Shown here one piece after another: positions 63,942-64,000 of a stretch of 64,000 nucleotides of DNA (its first letter is position 1; each line of letters opens with the position of its first letter). The translations under genes were made by a program, and so were the position numbers. The notes beneath the pieces are model-generated. The model worked only from the letters and a program-made list of their open reading frames with translations. It had not been told where the DNA came from and did not search any database. This stretch comes from Lactiplantibacillus garii (GTDB taxonomy: Bacteria > Bacillota > Bacilli > Lactobacillales > Lactobacillaceae): positions 85,176-149,175 of the forward strand of contig NZ_QWZQ01000001.1 in NCBI RefSeq assembly GCF_003885105.1. The letters are read 5' to 3'.

Positions 63942-64000
63942 CTATTTTTTCTTTTTTACCAGGCAATTATACTTAAATCCGTGAATTGGCTCTCTCGGAT
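63942..64000 (-). CDS. C-terminal end of a protein running off the window
   Basis: An open minus-strand frame ends at TAG (63942-63944) and extends rightward out of the window. The last readable residues are PREPIHGFKYNC followed by a Lys-rich tail. It is too short to identify. If real, its gene lies upstream of the GGTACC array in the same direction as its neighbours. Confidence 0.35.
   Translation of the reverse strand, partial: PREPIHGFKYNCLVKKKK

Larger units (their letters stand above)
60501..64000. mobile_element. Integrated phage-like element (left end; runs off the window)
   Basis: From the tRNA-Gln 3' remnant the sequence turns AT-rich and gene-poor. It contains an ArpU-like phage regulator, a type I toxin locus, a winged-helix-like protein, a hypothetical gene and three repeat arrays. 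No integrase, capsid or terminase is seen in the visible 3.5 kb. It may be a prophage end, a phage satellite or a decayed island. The right boundary is outside the window. Confidence 0.7.

Overview
The window is a chromosomal segment of a Lactobacillaceae bacterium (Levilactobacillus/Lactiplantibacillus-like; the species cannot be fixed by eye). The main evidence is class Ib ribonucleotide reductase, the nusG-rplKAJL block, a mannose-class PTS under LevR and sigma-54, a LytR-CpsA-Psr protein, T-box and L10-leader regulation, and many TTG/GTG starts behind strong Shine-Dalgarno sites. About 60.5 kb is compact core genome. The last 3.5 kb is AT-richer, gene-poor mobile DNA.

Layout: 1-3436 nrdH(end)-nrdE-nrdF; 3509-4084 LOG-family hydrolase; 4185-7679 XRE regulator and mprF; 7929-9541 a secreted pair (sunset-domain lipoprotein and DNA/RNA nuclease); 9658-16570 a long leftward run holding rplL, rplJ, L10 leader, rplA, rplK, a hydrolase, nusG, secE, rpmG, an alternative sigma factor, rae1/yacP, rlmB and mrnC; then cysS with a T-box, gltX, yacL and radA, all leftward; dut (leftward); GNAT, rpiA and pepC (rightward); gpmA, an EamA transporter and an AEC transporter (leftward); an LCP protein (rightward).

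30573-34843 is a leftward fabH-accB-accC-accD-accA operon. 35046-42366 is the mannose PTS locus: a separate IIA/IIB pair, levR, DUF956, manN, manM and manL, with two sigma-54 promoters that I could read directly. Next come a C39-like protein, tRNA-Leu, thrB-hom, sprT, tex, a hypothetical gene, a P-type ATPase behind a manganese (yybP-ykoY) riboswitch, nadE-pncB, a WecG/TagA glycosyltransferase, a secreted hypothetical, nagR-nagA with a dre-like operator, proC, a 49-residue membrane peptide and pnuC. Three separate loci (nadE/pncB, pnuC) serve NAD salvage.

From about 60501 a mobile element begins at a tRNA-Gln 3'-end remnant and runs off the right edge. It carries an unlisted 23-residue Fst/par-like type I toxin with an antisense RNA, an ArpU-like late regulator behind a leader terminator, a winged-helix-like protein, a hypothetical gene, and three different arrays of spaced operator-like repeats. 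The most striking array has at least thirteen GGTACC-centred sites in about 80-bp units. The repeat arrays and the type I toxin locus are the most novel items here. No CRISPR array, transposase or rRNA gene was seen.
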